A DNA stretch of 64,000 bases, taken from positions 1-64,000 of the forward strand of contig CANDAG010000019.1 of the NCBI GenBank assembly GCA_947382625.1. Direction: 5' to 3'. A program made the translations under genes and the position numbers. This document shows, in pieces, positions 1-8,562 of the stretch. The notes below the pieces were generated by a model. That model made no database searches. It was given only the letters and a program-made list of their open reading frames with translations, and had not been told where the DNA came from. Source of the DNA: an uncultured Lachnospiraceae bacterium (GTDB lineage Bacteria > Bacillota > Clostridia > Lachnospirales > Lachnospiraceae). Position 1 is the first letter of the stretch. Every line of letters starts with the position of its first letter.

Positions 1-272
<272 letters not shown>

Positions 273-351
273 AGTGGTATGAGGGTGTAAGGATGAGTAA
301 GATCGGTGTTCGGTTTTGAGGGTATGGCTCTCATGAAATAATATTTGAATG

Positions 352-375
352 AAAAGCAGTCAAACTGCTTTTTTT
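352..375 (+). terminator. Intrinsic terminator of the rRNA operon
   Basis: A short stem AAAAGCAG / CTGCTTTT with a TCAAA loop is followed by a run of T. It lies about 80 bases after the 23S end and would end the rRNA transcript. The T-tract runs into the -35 box of the next promoter. Confidence 0.75.
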
Positions 376-376
376 G

Positions 377-405
377 TTGTTTAGAAAACAAAAATATGAT
401 ATAAT
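377..405 (+). promoter_or_regulatory. Sigma-A type promoter for the cheV-like gene
   Basis: TTGTTT at 377-382 and a perfect TATAAT at 400-405 are separated by 17 bp. The promoter starts just after the rRNA terminator, so the chemotaxis gene has its own transcript. Confidence 0.7.
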
Positions 406-442
406 TGTAGCGGCCAGGAATTATACAATACGGGGTGATGTG

Positions 443-1342
443 ATGGACACAAAAATTCTTCTTGAAAATGGAACGAATGAACTGGAAGTATTGGAATTTG
501 TTTTGGATGGATATGCCTATGGAATTAATGTAGCGAAGGTGAAGGAAATCATACCTTATCAGGAGACGGTACCTGTACCGCATGCCAATCCCTGCATTGA
601 AGGTATTTTTATGCCCAGGGACAGACTGATCACAGCGATTGATCTGCGGAATTGTCTGGAACGTGGGCCATCCAAGCCGGGCGGATTATATATTATCACT
701 AATTTTAATAAATTGGATATAGCTTTTCATGTAGATGCAGTGAGGCGGATCCACAGGGTTTCCTGGGAAAATATCATTAAGCCGGGAGCTGAGCTGTTTA
801 ATGAGGAGGAAAGCATTACGACAGGAATCGTAAAGCTTGAAGGCAGACTTGTCATCATTCTTGATTTTGAAAAAATAGTGACGGATATCAATCCGGAAAC
901 AGGACTTCGGATCAGTGAGATTGATGAATTAGGTACAAGAGGAAGAAGTGACGTCCCGATATTGATCGCGGAAGACTCAGTGCTTCTGAACCGTTTGATC
1001 GTCAATTGCCTGAAGAAGGCCGGATATAATAATCTGACGCGTACATATAACGGGATGGAAGCCTACGAATATATTATGGAATGTAAGAACCAGGGAACCT
1101 TGCACGAGGATGTCCAGTGTATCATAACGGATATTGAGATGCCCATGATGGATGGTCACAGACTGATCAAGCTGGTGAAGGAGGATCCCGCTGCAAGGGA
1201 AATTCCCATTATTATTTTCTCCTCGCTGGTAAATGACGAGATGAAGAAAAAGGGGGAAGCCCTGGGAGCCAGTGCGCAGCTTTCAAAGCCTGAGATCGGG
1301 AATCTGGTGAGAGTGATAGACGGGCTGGTTGGCAATGCATAG
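443..1342 (+). CDS. cheV: CheV-type chemotaxis coupling protein (CheW + receiver)
   Basis: This is a two-domain chemotaxis adaptor of 299 residues. The N-terminal CheW-like domain (about residues 10-150) would link chemoreceptors to the histidine kinase CheA. The C-terminal response-regulator receiver (about 172-295) carries an acidic pair in LIAED, the phospho-acceptor Asp in ITDIEMP near residue 230, and the conserved Lys in LSKPE. In CheV proteins, phosphorylation of the receiver tunes adaptation of the receptor array. I chose the ATG at 443 because GGGGTG lies just before it; the longer frame from 374 starts inside the promoter. No other chemotaxis gene is nearby, so it acts on a receptor array encoded elsewhere. 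The family call is firm; its sensory input cannot be read from the sequence. Confidence 0.9.
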   Translation: MDTKILLENGTNELEVLEFVLDGYAYGINVAKVKEIIPYQETVPVPHANPCIEGIFMPRDRLITAIDLRNCLERGPSKPGGLYIITNFNKLDIAFHVDAVRRIHRVSWENIIKPGAELFNEEESITTGIVKLEGRLVIILDFEKIVTDINPETGLRISEIDELGTRGRSDVPILIAEDSVLLNRLIVNCLKKAGYNNLTRTYNGMEAYEYIMECKNQGTLHEDVQCIITDIEMPMMDGHRLIKLVKEDPAAREIPIIIFSSLVNDEMKKKGEALGASAQLSKPEIGNLVRVIDGLVGNA

Positions 1343-1387
1343 GACGTTGCTGGTGTGAGAGCGGAGAGTATTTACAGATACGCTCAT

Positions 1388-1413
1388 GAGCCGGGAGAAA
1401 TTCCGGCTCGTTT
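1388..1413 (+). terminator. Probable weak terminator after cheV
   Basis: GAGCCGG at 1388-1394 pairs with CCGGCTC at 1403-1409, followed by GTTTCAT. The stem is good but the T-run is poor. Confidence 0.45.
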
Positions 1414-1484
1414 CATGCTGTGTAAGGGCCGTTTATAGCCTTTGTAAATAGCGGATATCAGGCTTTGCCGGCCATCCCTATGTC

Positions 1485-1521
1485 GATCAAACGCTGCTAT
1501 GCTCCGCAGGTGGCTTATTGA
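1485..1521 (-). repeat. Dispersed intergenic repeat, copy 1 (reverse orientation)
   Basis: Read on the minus strand this begins TCAATAAGCCACCTGCGGAG and ends GCAGCGTTTGATC. It belongs to the same family as the copies at 7673-7786, 11525-11562, 48021-48060 and 53488-53524. Confidence 0.75.
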
Positions 1522-1557
1522 ATTTTAAATAGAACAAGTAAAGACGGGATTTATCAG

Positions 1558-2337
1558 ATGATTGAGGACGTGATCAGAAAAATAGAAGCAGCGGATATGA
1601 TATTGGTCGGCATCGGGGAAGAATTAGATTCACTTTGTCATATTGAAAAGGAAGAGCAATATCGAAAGACCGCGGCAAAAATAAATAGCGAAGAAAGTGC
1701 ATGGATGCTTCCTTTCTTAAAAAAGTCCATACTGCAAAGAATTGAAAAGAAGCGGACAGGTATCTATGAGGGACTGCAGACGATCCTTAAGCAAAAAAAT
1801 TATTTTGTTGTATCCCTTTGTCAGGATGGACTGCTGCGTCAAAGCGGACTGGATCAGGAGCGTATTACAGAGCCCTGCGGTGGTTATGACCGATTTCAGT
1901 GTACTAAAAAGTGCAGCGCGGAATTATATCCGGTTGAAGAAAGGATGATCGAGCAGATCAGGGGATTTTGGGAGAGCGGACAGCTAATCGACAGACCGAA
2001 GGAGCTTTTTTGCCCAAAGTGTGGCAGTGGATTAGAGTTTAATAACATAGATGCGGCCGATTATTTGGAGGAAGGTTATCTGGAAAGCTGGTCGCGTTAT
2101 AAAAAGTGGCTTCAGGGGACGGTAAATAAGAAGCTTTGTGTTATCGAACTGGGAGTCGGGATGAAATATCCTACCGTGATCAGGTGGCCTTTTGAGAAAA
2201 TTGTATATTTTAATCAAAGGGCTGAGATGTTCCGGATTCATGACAGGCTTTATCAGATTCCGGAGGAAATCAGGGACAGAGCCCATGGGATTTGTCGGAT
2301 TCCGGAGGAATTTTTGATGGAGCTTGACGTCAAATGA
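1558..2337 (+). CDS. Divergent sirtuin (SIR2)-like protein, probably not a classical deacetylase
   Basis: This 259-residue protein follows the order of Firmicutes sirtuins of the SirTM-like type: an N-terminal nucleotide-fold strand (MILVGIGEELD, 14-24), the strand normally carrying the catalytic Asn (YFVVSLCQDG, 82-91), a CGGY segment at 107-110 where catalytic His or Gln is expected, and Cys115, Cys119, Cys152 and Cys155 placed as the zinc site. A C-terminal ELGVG segment matches the NAD-binding end. The GAGxS motif is reduced to VGIGEE, and both expected catalytic positions read Cys. So the fold and zinc site seem kept while the known catalytic residues are lost. No macrodomain or GcvH-like partner lies nearby. 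It precedes the membrane protein gene by 18 bp. The fold call is from memory of the family; the function is unknown. Confidence 0.65.
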   Translation: MIEDVIRKIEAADMILVGIGEELDSLCHIEKEEQYRKTAAKINSEESAWMLPFLKKSILQRIEKKRTGIYEGLQTILKQKNYFVVSLCQDGLLRQSGLDQERITEPCGGYDRFQCTKKCSAELYPVEERMIEQIRGFWESGQLIDRPKELFCPKCGSGLEFNNIDAADYLEEGYLESWSRYKKWLQGTVNKKLCVIELGVGMKYPTVIRWPFEKIVYFNQRAEMFRIHDRLYQIPEEIRDRAHGICRIPEEFLMELDVK

Positions 2338-2355
2338 TGGAGGGATGGTGTAAAT

Positions 2356-3912
2356 ATGGAGAAGGATGTTAAGGAAATGAAAAAAGACTCATCTTTGGAG
2401 GGACAGGAAAGTTTAGAGACTGTAGATACAGATTTGGATGGAATCGGGGATATGTCCGGGAACGATGAGTGGGAGATCAATATTGACCAGTTGTTAGAAC
2501 AGGCGGATATGCTTGTTAATAATGATATGATGCCGCCTATGCCTGAGCTTGAGGGAGAGAATAATAACTGGGCGATCAGCAATGATGCTGCAGCGCCGGC
2601 GAGACAGGAAACTACCGGGAAACCAGAGGCTGCTCCTGAACCAAATACGGAAATAGATTCAGATCTGGATGAGATTAACAGTCTTCTGGAACAGGCAAAT
2701 CTGAACGAAAAAATTGATGAGGATATGCTGGCTCTACTGGAAAGCGCCACTGAAAATCAGGCGGATGATGATAATCCGGACGAGGTTTTTGATATTTTTT
2801 CAGAGGAAGATATGCCCTTAGGAGATATGAAGAGCAGCGGTATACCGGAGCAGACAGAGGCAGAAGGTGAGGAAGCAGAAGAGGGAAATAAGAAAAAGAA
2901 GGGCGGCAAAAAAAAGAAAAACAAGAAAAAGAAAAATGCTTCTGCCAAGGATGGTGAATCAGAGAATAAAGATAAAAAGCCCGGATTTCTTGCAAAGATC
3001 ACGGCTCTTTTTGGAGGGGAAGAAGATTTCGATGAGGAGCCGGACACCGCGTCAGAAGAGAATGTTAAAATATTGAATGAGTTAAACGGTGATGAAGGAG
3101 GAAAGCCTCCAAAGAAAGCCAATAAAAAGAAAGATAAGGACAAGGGGAAGAAGAAAGCGAAGGAGGCAAAGCCCAAAGCAAAGGCAAAGGAGAAAAAGCC
3201 TGCAGCTGCAAAGAAGAAGAAAGAAAAACCTATTGAAAAGGCAACCGAGAAGCCGGTTAAGATATTAAACGGCAAAAGCTTTGCGGCAATTGCGGGGCTA
3301 TGCTTTTCTATTATTGCAGGTGTGATGATCGTGACAACCTTTATCCCGGAATATGCGGATAAGCAGTCTGCCCGTAAGGCATTCCGCGATGGAGATTATG
3401 AGACTGTCTACAAGCTCTTTTATGACAAAAAGTTAAGTGCCGATGAGGAACTTCTTTTTTATCAATCCAGGGTGATCCGTCAGATGGAAAGGCGGTTGGA
3501 GGCATATCAAAATAATATTACCCTGGGCCGGGAGCTGGAAGCTGTGGATGCTCTGATGCGCGGAGTAGAAACCTATCAGAGCTTGTGGGAAGCAGATGAG
3601 TATCAGGTGCGAAATGAAGTAGACGCTTTGTATGGACAGATATGTGGTATCTTAGAGAGTAATTACGGTGTCAGCCGGGAGGAAGCGGTGGCTATTGCTT
3701 CTTATGATAAGATAGAGTATACCAAAGCCTTGTATACAATTTTGGGCAACGGAGAAATAGGCTTCGAGAATGAAGAGGCAGATGAAGCAAGGGAAGTTGT
3801 CCAGGACGGGGCAGACGCAGGAGCGGATGCCTTGCCCTCAGAGGATAGGGATCCGGAGGAGGATATATTGCCGGATGATCTGCTCCCTGCGGAAGAGGAT
3901 ATCATTGATTAA
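2356..3912 (+). CDS. Single-pass membrane protein with acidic and Lys-rich cytoplasmic region, unknown function
   Basis: This 518-residue protein has no family I can name. Residues 1-170 are very acidic (Asp/Glu-rich, poly-acid patches). Residues about 175-300 hold several lysine runs, partly an effect of AAG/AAA-rich sequence. One clear membrane helix lies at about 309-331 (FAAIAGLCFSIIAGVMIV). A helical extracytoplasmic domain of about 110 residues follows and could be TPR-like (RKAFRDGDYETVYKLFYDKK). The C-terminus is again acidic. There is no signal peptide, so the topology is likely N-in/C-out. The start at 2356 is preceded by GGAGGG. It sits between the sirtuin-like gene and hisH in one probable transcript, without obvious link to histidine synthesis. 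It may be a scaffold or envelope stress protein, but that is a guess. Confidence 0.75.
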   Translation: MEKDVKEMKKDSSLEGQESLETVDTDLDGIGDMSGNDEWEINIDQLLEQADMLVNNDMMPPMPELEGENNNWAISNDAAAPARQETTGKPEAAPEPNTEIDSDLDEINSLLEQANLNEKIDEDMLALLESATENQADDDNPDEVFDIFSEEDMPLGDMKSSGIPEQTEAEGEEAEEGNKKKKGGKKKKNKKKKNASAKDGESENKDKKPGFLAKITALFGGEEDFDEEPDTASEENVKILNELNGDEGGKPPKKANKKKDKDKGKKKAKEAKPKAKAKEKKPAAAKKKKEKPIEKATEKPVKILNGKSFAAIAGLCFSIIAGVMIVTTFIPEYADKQSARKAFRDGDYETVYKLFYDKKLSADEELLFYQSRVIRQMERRLEAYQNNITLGRELEAVDALMRGVETYQSLWEADEYQVRNEVDALYGQICGILESNYGVSREEAVAIASYDKIEYTKALYTILGNGEIGFENEEADEAREVVQDGADAGADALPSEDRDPEEDILPDDLLPAEEDIID

Positions 3913-3960
3913 ATATGAGGATACAGATATTCAGGTTATAGAAAGGGCATGGTTGTTTGG

Positions 3961-4575
3961 ATGACAGCGATCATAGATTATGATGCAGGAAATATTAAAA
4001 GTGTGGAGAAAGCCCTTTTATACTTGGGTGAGGAAGCCGTTATAACCAGGGACAGAGAGGTGATCCGAGCTGCGGACAGGGTTATTTTACCCGGAGTAGG
4101 CGCCTTTGGTACGGCGATGGAAAAGCTTCGTGCTTATGGACTGGAGGAAGTCATTCATGAAGTGGTCGAGGAAGGTACTCCTTTCCTTGGTATCTGCCTG
4201 GGCCTGCAGTTATTGTTTGAACGCAGTGAAGAAAGTGAAGGCGTCAAGGGACTCGGGATCCTTCCGGGAGAGATTCTTCGGCTGCCGGAGGAGGAGGGGA
4301 TTAAAATTCCGCATATCGGTTGGAATTCCTTGAAATTCCCCAACAGAGGGCGTCTTTTTCAGGGGATTTCAGAGGACTCTTATGTGTATTTTGTCCATTC
4401 CTATTATCTGAAGGCAGAGGATGAGAGGATAGTTACAGCTTCTTCGGAATATGGAGCTTTGATTCATGCTTCCGTGGAGAAAGACAATGTTTTTGCCTGC
4501 CAGTTCCATCCGGAAAAAAGCTCACAGGCAGGTCTTACGATCCTGAAAAATTTTGCTGCTTTGGGCAGGGAATAA
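3961..4575 (+). CDS. hisH: Imidazole glycerol phosphate synthase, glutaminase subunit HisH
   Basis: HisH is a class I glutamine amidotransferase. It releases ammonia from glutamine and passes it to HisF for the fifth step of histidine synthesis, which yields IGP and AICAR. The protein opens with TAIIDYDAGN, has the nucleophile Cys at about 79 in GICLGLQ, and the His-x-Glu pair in CQFHPEKS near 183-185. Length (204 residues) is normal. An upstream ATG at 3949 adds MVVW and lies only 2-3 bases after AGAAAGG; the ATG at 3961 fits the family start better but is about 14 bases from that site, so the exact start is open. hisF follows after 46 bp. Confidence 0.95.
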   Translation: MTAIIDYDAGNIKSVEKALLYLGEEAVITRDREVIRAADRVILPGVGAFGTAMEKLRAYGLEEVIHEVVEEGTPFLGICLGLQLLFERSEESEGVKGLGILPGEILRLPEEEGIKIPHIGWNSLKFPNRGRLFQGISEDSYVYFVHSYYLKAEDERIVTASSEYGALIHASVEKDNVFACQFHPEKSSQAGLTILKNFAALGRE

Positions 4576-4621
4576 AACCTGTAAATACAGGCAGCAATAG
4601 GCTTAGGCAGCGGAGGATATT

Positions 4622-5383
4622 ATGCATACAAAAAGAGTTATTCCCTGTTTGGATGTGAATAATGGAAGGGTAGTGAAAGGAACCAATTTTATTAATTTAA
4701 GGGATGCCGGAGACCCGGTGGAGGTCGGGAAGGAGTACGACCGTGCGGGAGCAGATGAGCTTGTCTTTCTTGATATCACTGCGTCATCAGATAACAGAGA
4801 TATTCGTGCGGATATGGTGAGAAAGGTTGCAGAGAATGTATTTATCCCTTTTACTGTTGGCGGCGGCATTCGGTCAGTGGAGGATTTTCGGATGATCCTG
4901 CGGGAGGGAGCCGATAAGGTGGCGGTTAATTCAGCAGCTATCATGAACCCCGGGCTGATCAGAGAAGCGGCGCAGCAGTTTGGAAGCCAGTGTGTTGTTG
5001 TGGCGATTGATGCAAAGAGAAGGACGGATGGCAGCGGCTGGAATATTTTTAAGAATGGCGGCCGGGTAGATATGGGGATTGACGCGGTGGACTGGGCCGC
5101 AGAGGCGTGCCGGCTGGGAGCAGGGGAAATTCTGTTGACCAGTATGGATTGTGATGGGACCAAAGCCGGATATGATATTGCCCTTACCAGAGCAGTAGCA
5201 GAAAGGGTATCTGTTCCTGTGATCGCTTCCGGCGGGGCCGGTGAAAAGGAACACTTTTATGAGGCTCTGACAGAAGGCGCGGCAGAGGCTGTTCTGGCTG
5301 CATCTCTTTTTCATTTTAAAGAGCTGGAGATCAGAGATCTGAAGGAGTACTTACGTGAAAAAGGAGTCTCGGTGCGGTTGTAG
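4622..5383 (+). CDS. hisF: Imidazole glycerol phosphate synthase, cyclase subunit HisF
   Basis: HisF is the (beta/alpha)8-barrel cyclase that uses ammonia from HisH to turn PRFAR into imidazole glycerol phosphate and AICAR. Both catalytic Asp regions are visible: CLDVNNGR near residue 11 and VVVAIDAKR near 130. The phosphate-binding glycines are in TVGGGIRS and ASGGAGE. At 253 residues it is full length. It pairs with hisH just upstream; the other his genes are not in the window. The next genes, ung and lysA, follow at short distances on the same strand. Confidence 0.97.
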   Translation: MHTKRVIPCLDVNNGRVVKGTNFINLRDAGDPVEVGKEYDRAGADELVFLDITASSDNRDIRADMVRKVAENVFIPFTVGGGIRSVEDFRMILREGADKVAVNSAAIMNPGLIREAAQQFGSQCVVVAIDAKRRTDGSGWNIFKNGGRVDMGIDAVDWAAEACRLGAGEILLTSMDCDGTKAGYDIALTRAVAERVSVPVIASGGAGEKEHFYEALTEGAAEAVLAASLFHFKELEIRDLKEYLREKGVSVRL

Positions 5384-5415
5384 AAGCGGATTACGGAAAG
5401 GATAAGGTAATTGCA

Positions 5416-6090
5416 ATGGCAATGATCGACAATGACTGGCTTACTTATGTACAGGATGAATTTAAAAAGCCCTATTATAAAGAATTGTATACTTTTATCA
5501 GACAGGAGTACAATACCCGCGTGATCTATCCCCCGGCAGATGATATTTTTAATGCATTTCATTTGACACCTTTAAGCGAAGTTAAGGTATTGATATTGGG
5601 ACAGGATCCCTATCATGGAGAACGGCAGGCTCACGGACTTTCTTTTTCGGTACTGCCAGGTCAGGCGATTCCTCCCTCTCTTCAAAATATATATCAGGAG
5701 CTTAAGGATGATGTGGGGTGTTATATCCCAAATAACGGATATCTTGAAAAATGGGCCAGACAGGGAGTCCTTATGCTCAATACGGTGCTTACTGTGCGTG
5801 CCCATCAGCCGGCCTCTCATCAGGGAAAGGGATGGGAGCAGTTTACCGATGCCATTATCCAGGCAGTAAATGCCCAGGACAGACCCGTTGTGTATCTGCT
5901 GTGGGGACGTCCTGCACAAAGCAAGATTCCCATGCTCACAAACCCGAAGCATTTGATATTAAAGGCGCCCCATCCAAGTCCTTTGTCTGCTTTCAGGGGA
6001 TTTTTCGGGTGCAGGCATTTCAGTCAGGCCAATGAGTTCCTGAAGGAGCATGGTATAGCGCCTGTTGACTGGCAGATCGAGAACATCTAG
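5416..6090 (+). CDS. ung: Uracil-DNA glycosylase, family 1
   Basis: This enzyme removes uracil from DNA after cytosine deamination or dUTP misincorporation and starts base excision repair. The water-activating motif GQDPYHG lies near residues 61-67, and the minor-groove/Leu loop HPSPLSA near 185. Length (224 residues) is typical. The start at 5416 follows an AAGGATAAGG stretch. It sits between hisF and lysA with a 12-bp gap to the latter, so it is probably expressed with amino-acid genes; no functional link is implied. Confidence 0.96.
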   Translation: MAMIDNDWLTYVQDEFKKPYYKELYTFIRQEYNTRVIYPPADDIFNAFHLTPLSEVKVLILGQDPYHGERQAHGLSFSVLPGQAIPPSLQNIYQELKDDVGCYIPNNGYLEKWARQGVLMLNTVLTVRAHQPASHQGKGWEQFTDAIIQAVNAQDRPVVYLLWGRPAQSKIPMLTNPKHLILKAPHPSPLSAFRGFFGCRHFSQANEFLKEHGIAPVDWQIENI

Positions 6091-6102
6091 GAGGAGAAGA
6101 TT

Positions 6103-7374
6103 ATGAAGAAGGTACCGTTTGTCACACTTGAAAAGGTGCAGGAGATCGTTAAAGCTTATCCGACACCTTTTCATATTTATGATGAAAAAGGAATTCGTGA
6201 GAACGCGAAGGCGGTAAAAGAGGCTTTTGCCTGGAATGCCGGCTTTAAAGAATATTTTGCGGTAAAGGCAACACCTAATCCCTGTCTGATCCGGATTTTA
6301 AGAGAATTTGGCTGTGGCTGTGACTGTTCCTCCATGACAGAGCTGATGCTCAGTAAAGCTATGGGGATTCAGGGGGAGGATATCATGTTTTCCTCTAATG
6401 ATACGCCGGCGGAGGAATATGCTTACGCCGCCGGGGCCGGGGCGATCATTAATCTGGATGATATCACTCATATTGATTTTGTGGAGAAAATTTTGGGAAA
6501 GCTTCCCGAAACCATGAGCTGTCGGTATAATCCGGGCGGAATTTTTAAGATGAGCAATGGGATCATGGATAATCCGGGAGATTCCAAGTACGGATTTACT
6601 ACGGAGCAAATGTTTGAAGGGTACAGGATCCTGAAGGCAAAAGGGGTTAAGAATTTTGGCATTCATGCATTTCTGGCCAGCAATACTGTAAGCAATGATT
6701 ATTATCCGGTGCTTGCCAGAGAGTTGTTTGAGCTTGCAGTCCGTCTGGAAAAGGAAACAGGGGCGGACATTAAGTTCATCAATCTTTCCGGAGGCGTGGG
6801 AATACCTTACCGGCCGGATCAGGAGGCAAATGATATCAGGATCATCGGTGAAGGGGTACGAAAGGTATATGAGGAGGTGCTGACACCGGCCGGCATGGGT
6901 GATGTTGCCATTTATACGGAGATGGGACGTTTTATGATGGGACCTTACGGCCAGCTTGTCACTCAGGCCATTCACGAAAAGCATACCCACAAAGAATACA
7001 TTGGAGTAGATGCCTGTGCAGTGAATCTTATGCGTCCGGCCATGTATGGCGCTTATCATCATATAACAGTGCTGGGGAAAGAGAATGCATCCTGTGATCA
7101 CAAATATGATGTGACTGGCTCTTTATGTGAAAATAATGATAAATTTGCAATTGACAGAATGCTTCCGGAGATTGCCATGGGGGACTATCTTGTGATCCAT
7201 GATACAGGAGCTCACGGACATGCCATGGGATATAATTATAATGGAAAGCTCAGATCGGCGGAATTGCTTCTTAAAGAGGATGGAAGCGTTGAGATGATCC
7301 GGAGAGCTGAAACAGCTAAGGATTATTTTGCCACACTGGATTGTCTGGATGTGTATAACAAGCTTGAGCTTTAA
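6103..7374 (+). CDS. lysA: Diaminopimelate decarboxylase
   Basis: This PLP enzyme of the alanine-racemase fold decarboxylates meso-diaminopimelate to lysine. The PLP lysine is Lys55 in YFAVKATPNP; the glycine-rich phosphate loop is SGGVGIPY; the substrate-side Cys lies in GSLCENND. The 423 residues match the family. The start has GGAGGAGAAG about 5 bases upstream. Related carboxynorspermidine or ornithine decarboxylases have similar folds, but the Cys motif and length favour LysA. It ends the run of genes that starts at 1558. Confidence 0.92.
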   Translation: MKKVPFVTLEKVQEIVKAYPTPFHIYDEKGIRENAKAVKEAFAWNAGFKEYFAVKATPNPCLIRILREFGCGCDCSSMTELMLSKAMGIQGEDIMFSSNDTPAEEYAYAAGAGAIINLDDITHIDFVEKILGKLPETMSCRYNPGGIFKMSNGIMDNPGDSKYGFTTEQMFEGYRILKAKGVKNFGIHAFLASNTVSNDYYPVLARELFELAVRLEKETGADIKFINLSGGVGIPYRPDQEANDIRIIGEGVRKVYEEVLTPAGMGDVAIYTEMGRFMMGPYGQLVTQAIHEKHTHKEYIGVDACAVNLMRPAMYGAYHHITVLGKENASCDHKYDVTGSLCENNDKFAIDRMLPEIAMGDYLVIHDTGAHGHAMGYNYNGKLRSAELLLKEDGSVEMIRRAETAKDYFATLDCLDVYNKLEL

Positions 7375-7400
7375 GTGAATATGAAATTGGGATATATTCT

Positions 7401-7429
7401 GCAGCAATTTGGATAAGACGGATTGCTGC
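7401..7429 (+). terminator. Hairpin after lysA, possible terminator
   Basis: GCAGCAAT at 7401-7408 pairs with ATTGCTGC at 7422-7429. What follows is GGGATTTCCC rather than a T-run, so termination is uncertain. Confidence 0.35.
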
Positions 7430-7491
7430 GGGATTTCCCAGATTCTTTCCCAAAAGGGTTTTAAAAAGCGTGAAAAAAATCCATAAAATTC

Positions 7492-7520
7492 TTGTAATTG
7501 AGAATTGAATATGATACAAT
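7492..7520 (+). promoter_or_regulatory. Promoter of tRNA-Leu
   Basis: TTGTAA at 7492-7497 and TACAAT at 7515-7520 with a 17-bp spacer. The predicted start lies about 25 bases before the tRNA. Confidence 0.75.
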
Positions 7521-7551
7521 ATCTTTCAGTTGCGAAGCAGCTTACTAAAAA

Positions 7552-7635
7552 GCCGATGTGGCGGAATTGGCAGACGCATCAGACTCAAAATCTGACGATG
7601 GCAACATTGTACGAGTTCAAGTCTCGTCATCGGCA
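7552..7635 (+). tRNA. tRNA-Leu (anticodon CAA)
   Basis: The acceptor stem GCCGATG (7552-7558) pairs fully with CATCGGC (7628-7634), discriminator A at 7635. The anticodon stem TCAGA/TCTGA encloses the loop CTCAAAA with CAA at 7586-7588. A long variable arm and an 84-nt length fit a class II leucine tRNA. The CCA end is not encoded. Confidence 0.95.
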
Positions 7636-7641
7636 TAAAAG

Positions 7642-7670
7642 GCACTGAATGATAGATTCAGTGCTTTTTG
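7642..7670 (+). terminator. Intrinsic terminator of tRNA-Leu
   Basis: GCACTGAAT (7642-7650) pairs with ATTCAGTGC (7656-7664), followed by TTTTTG. A strong stem with a T-run seven bases after the tRNA. Confidence 0.9.
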
Positions 7671-7672
7671 TC

Positions 7673-7786
7673 TTTGATCAATAAGCTGGCTCGTGAAGTA
7701 AGGCGGCGTTTGGTCAATAAGCTGTCACACAAAGCAAGGCAGCGTTTGGTCAATAAGCTGGCTTGCAGAGCAAGGCAGCGTTTGAT
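7673..7786 (+). repeat. Three tandem 36-bp units of the dispersed repeat (copies 2-4)
   Basis: Three units of exactly 36 bp start at 7673, 7709 and 7745, then a partial TTTGAT at 7781-7786. Each unit reads TTTG(A/G)TCAATAAGCTG, then a variable middle, then AAGGC(G/A)GCG. Single copies of the same sequence occur at four other intergenic sites in the window. Confidence 0.9.
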
Positions 7787-7818
7787 GGGATAAATGAAAG
7801 AGAAGGAGAGAAGAAGAA

Positions 7819-8544
7819 ATGAGGATCATCAGAGCAAAAGATTATGCGGACATGAGCAGGAAGGCAGCGAATATTATTTCTGCCCAGATCATTATGAAGC
7901 CCAATTGTGTATTAGGGCTTGCCACAGGTTCTACACCTATTGGGGCTTATGAGTGCCTTGTAGAGCGTTATCAAAAGGGAGATCTGGATTTTTCAGGTAT
8001 CACAACTGTTAATCTGGACGAGTACAAAGGGCTTACCAGAGAGAATGATCAGAGCTATTATTACTTTATGCATGATCATCTTTTCGGTAAGGTGAATGTG
8101 GATCTGAAAAGAACCTTTTTGCCGGATGGTATGGAGCCGGACAGCGAGAAGGCATGTGCTGATTACAATAAGGTGATTGCGGCCACTGGCGGAGTGGATC
8201 TGCAGCTTTTGGGACTGGGTCATAACGGTCATATCGGATTTAATGAGCCGAGTACGGAGTTTAAGGGAGAGACCCACTGTGTTGACCTGACAGAGTCCAC
8301 GATCAAGGCAAATCAGAGATTTTTTGCCTCTATAGATGAGGTGCCTAAGCAGGCATATACTATGGGGATTAAGACTATTATGCAGGCCAGGAGGATCCTG
8401 GTGGTAGTCAGTGGTGAGGATAAAGCTGCCATTGTGAAGGAAGCTTTCTTTGGAAAGATCACACCGCAGGTTCAGGCTTCTGTGCTTCAGCTGCATAATG
8501 ATGTTATTGTTGTGGCAGATGAGGCGGCTTTGTCACTTGTGTAA
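7819..8544 (+). CDS. nagB: Glucosamine-6-phosphate deaminase
   Basis: NagB converts glucosamine-6-phosphate to fructose-6-phosphate and ammonia, feeding amino sugars into glycolysis. The phosphate-binding loop LATGSTPIGAY (about 34-44), the catalytic Asp in NLDEYKG and the ring-opening motif LGLGHNGHIGFNEP are all present. At 241 residues it is the short Firmicutes form without the long allosteric C-terminus. AAGGAGAG lies upstream of the ATG. It is separated from the tRNA by the tandem repeat and is followed after 18 bp by a MATE gene. No nagA is in the window. Confidence 0.96.
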   Translation: MRIIRAKDYADMSRKAANIISAQIIMKPNCVLGLATGSTPIGAYECLVERYQKGDLDFSGITTVNLDEYKGLTRENDQSYYYFMHDHLFGKVNVDLKRTFLPDGMEPDSEKACADYNKVIAATGGVDLQLLGLGHNGHIGFNEPSTEFKGETHCVDLTESTIKANQRFFASIDEVPKQAYTMGIKTIMQARRILVVVSGEDKAAIVKEAFFGKITPQVQASVLQLHNDVIVVADEAALSLV

Positions 8545-8562
8545 AGGTGGAAATGACAACAT

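Noticed and set aside
2860..3250. Lys-rich stretch of the 518-residue protein as a sequencing or frame artefact
   Set aside because: The frame stays open with acidic and hydrophobic domains of normal composition on both sides; the lysine runs are a real feature of the protein.
7673..7786. Tandem 36-bp repeat as a CRISPR array
   Set aside because: Units are adjacent with no unique spacers, the middle varies, single copies lie elsewhere, and no cas gene is near.
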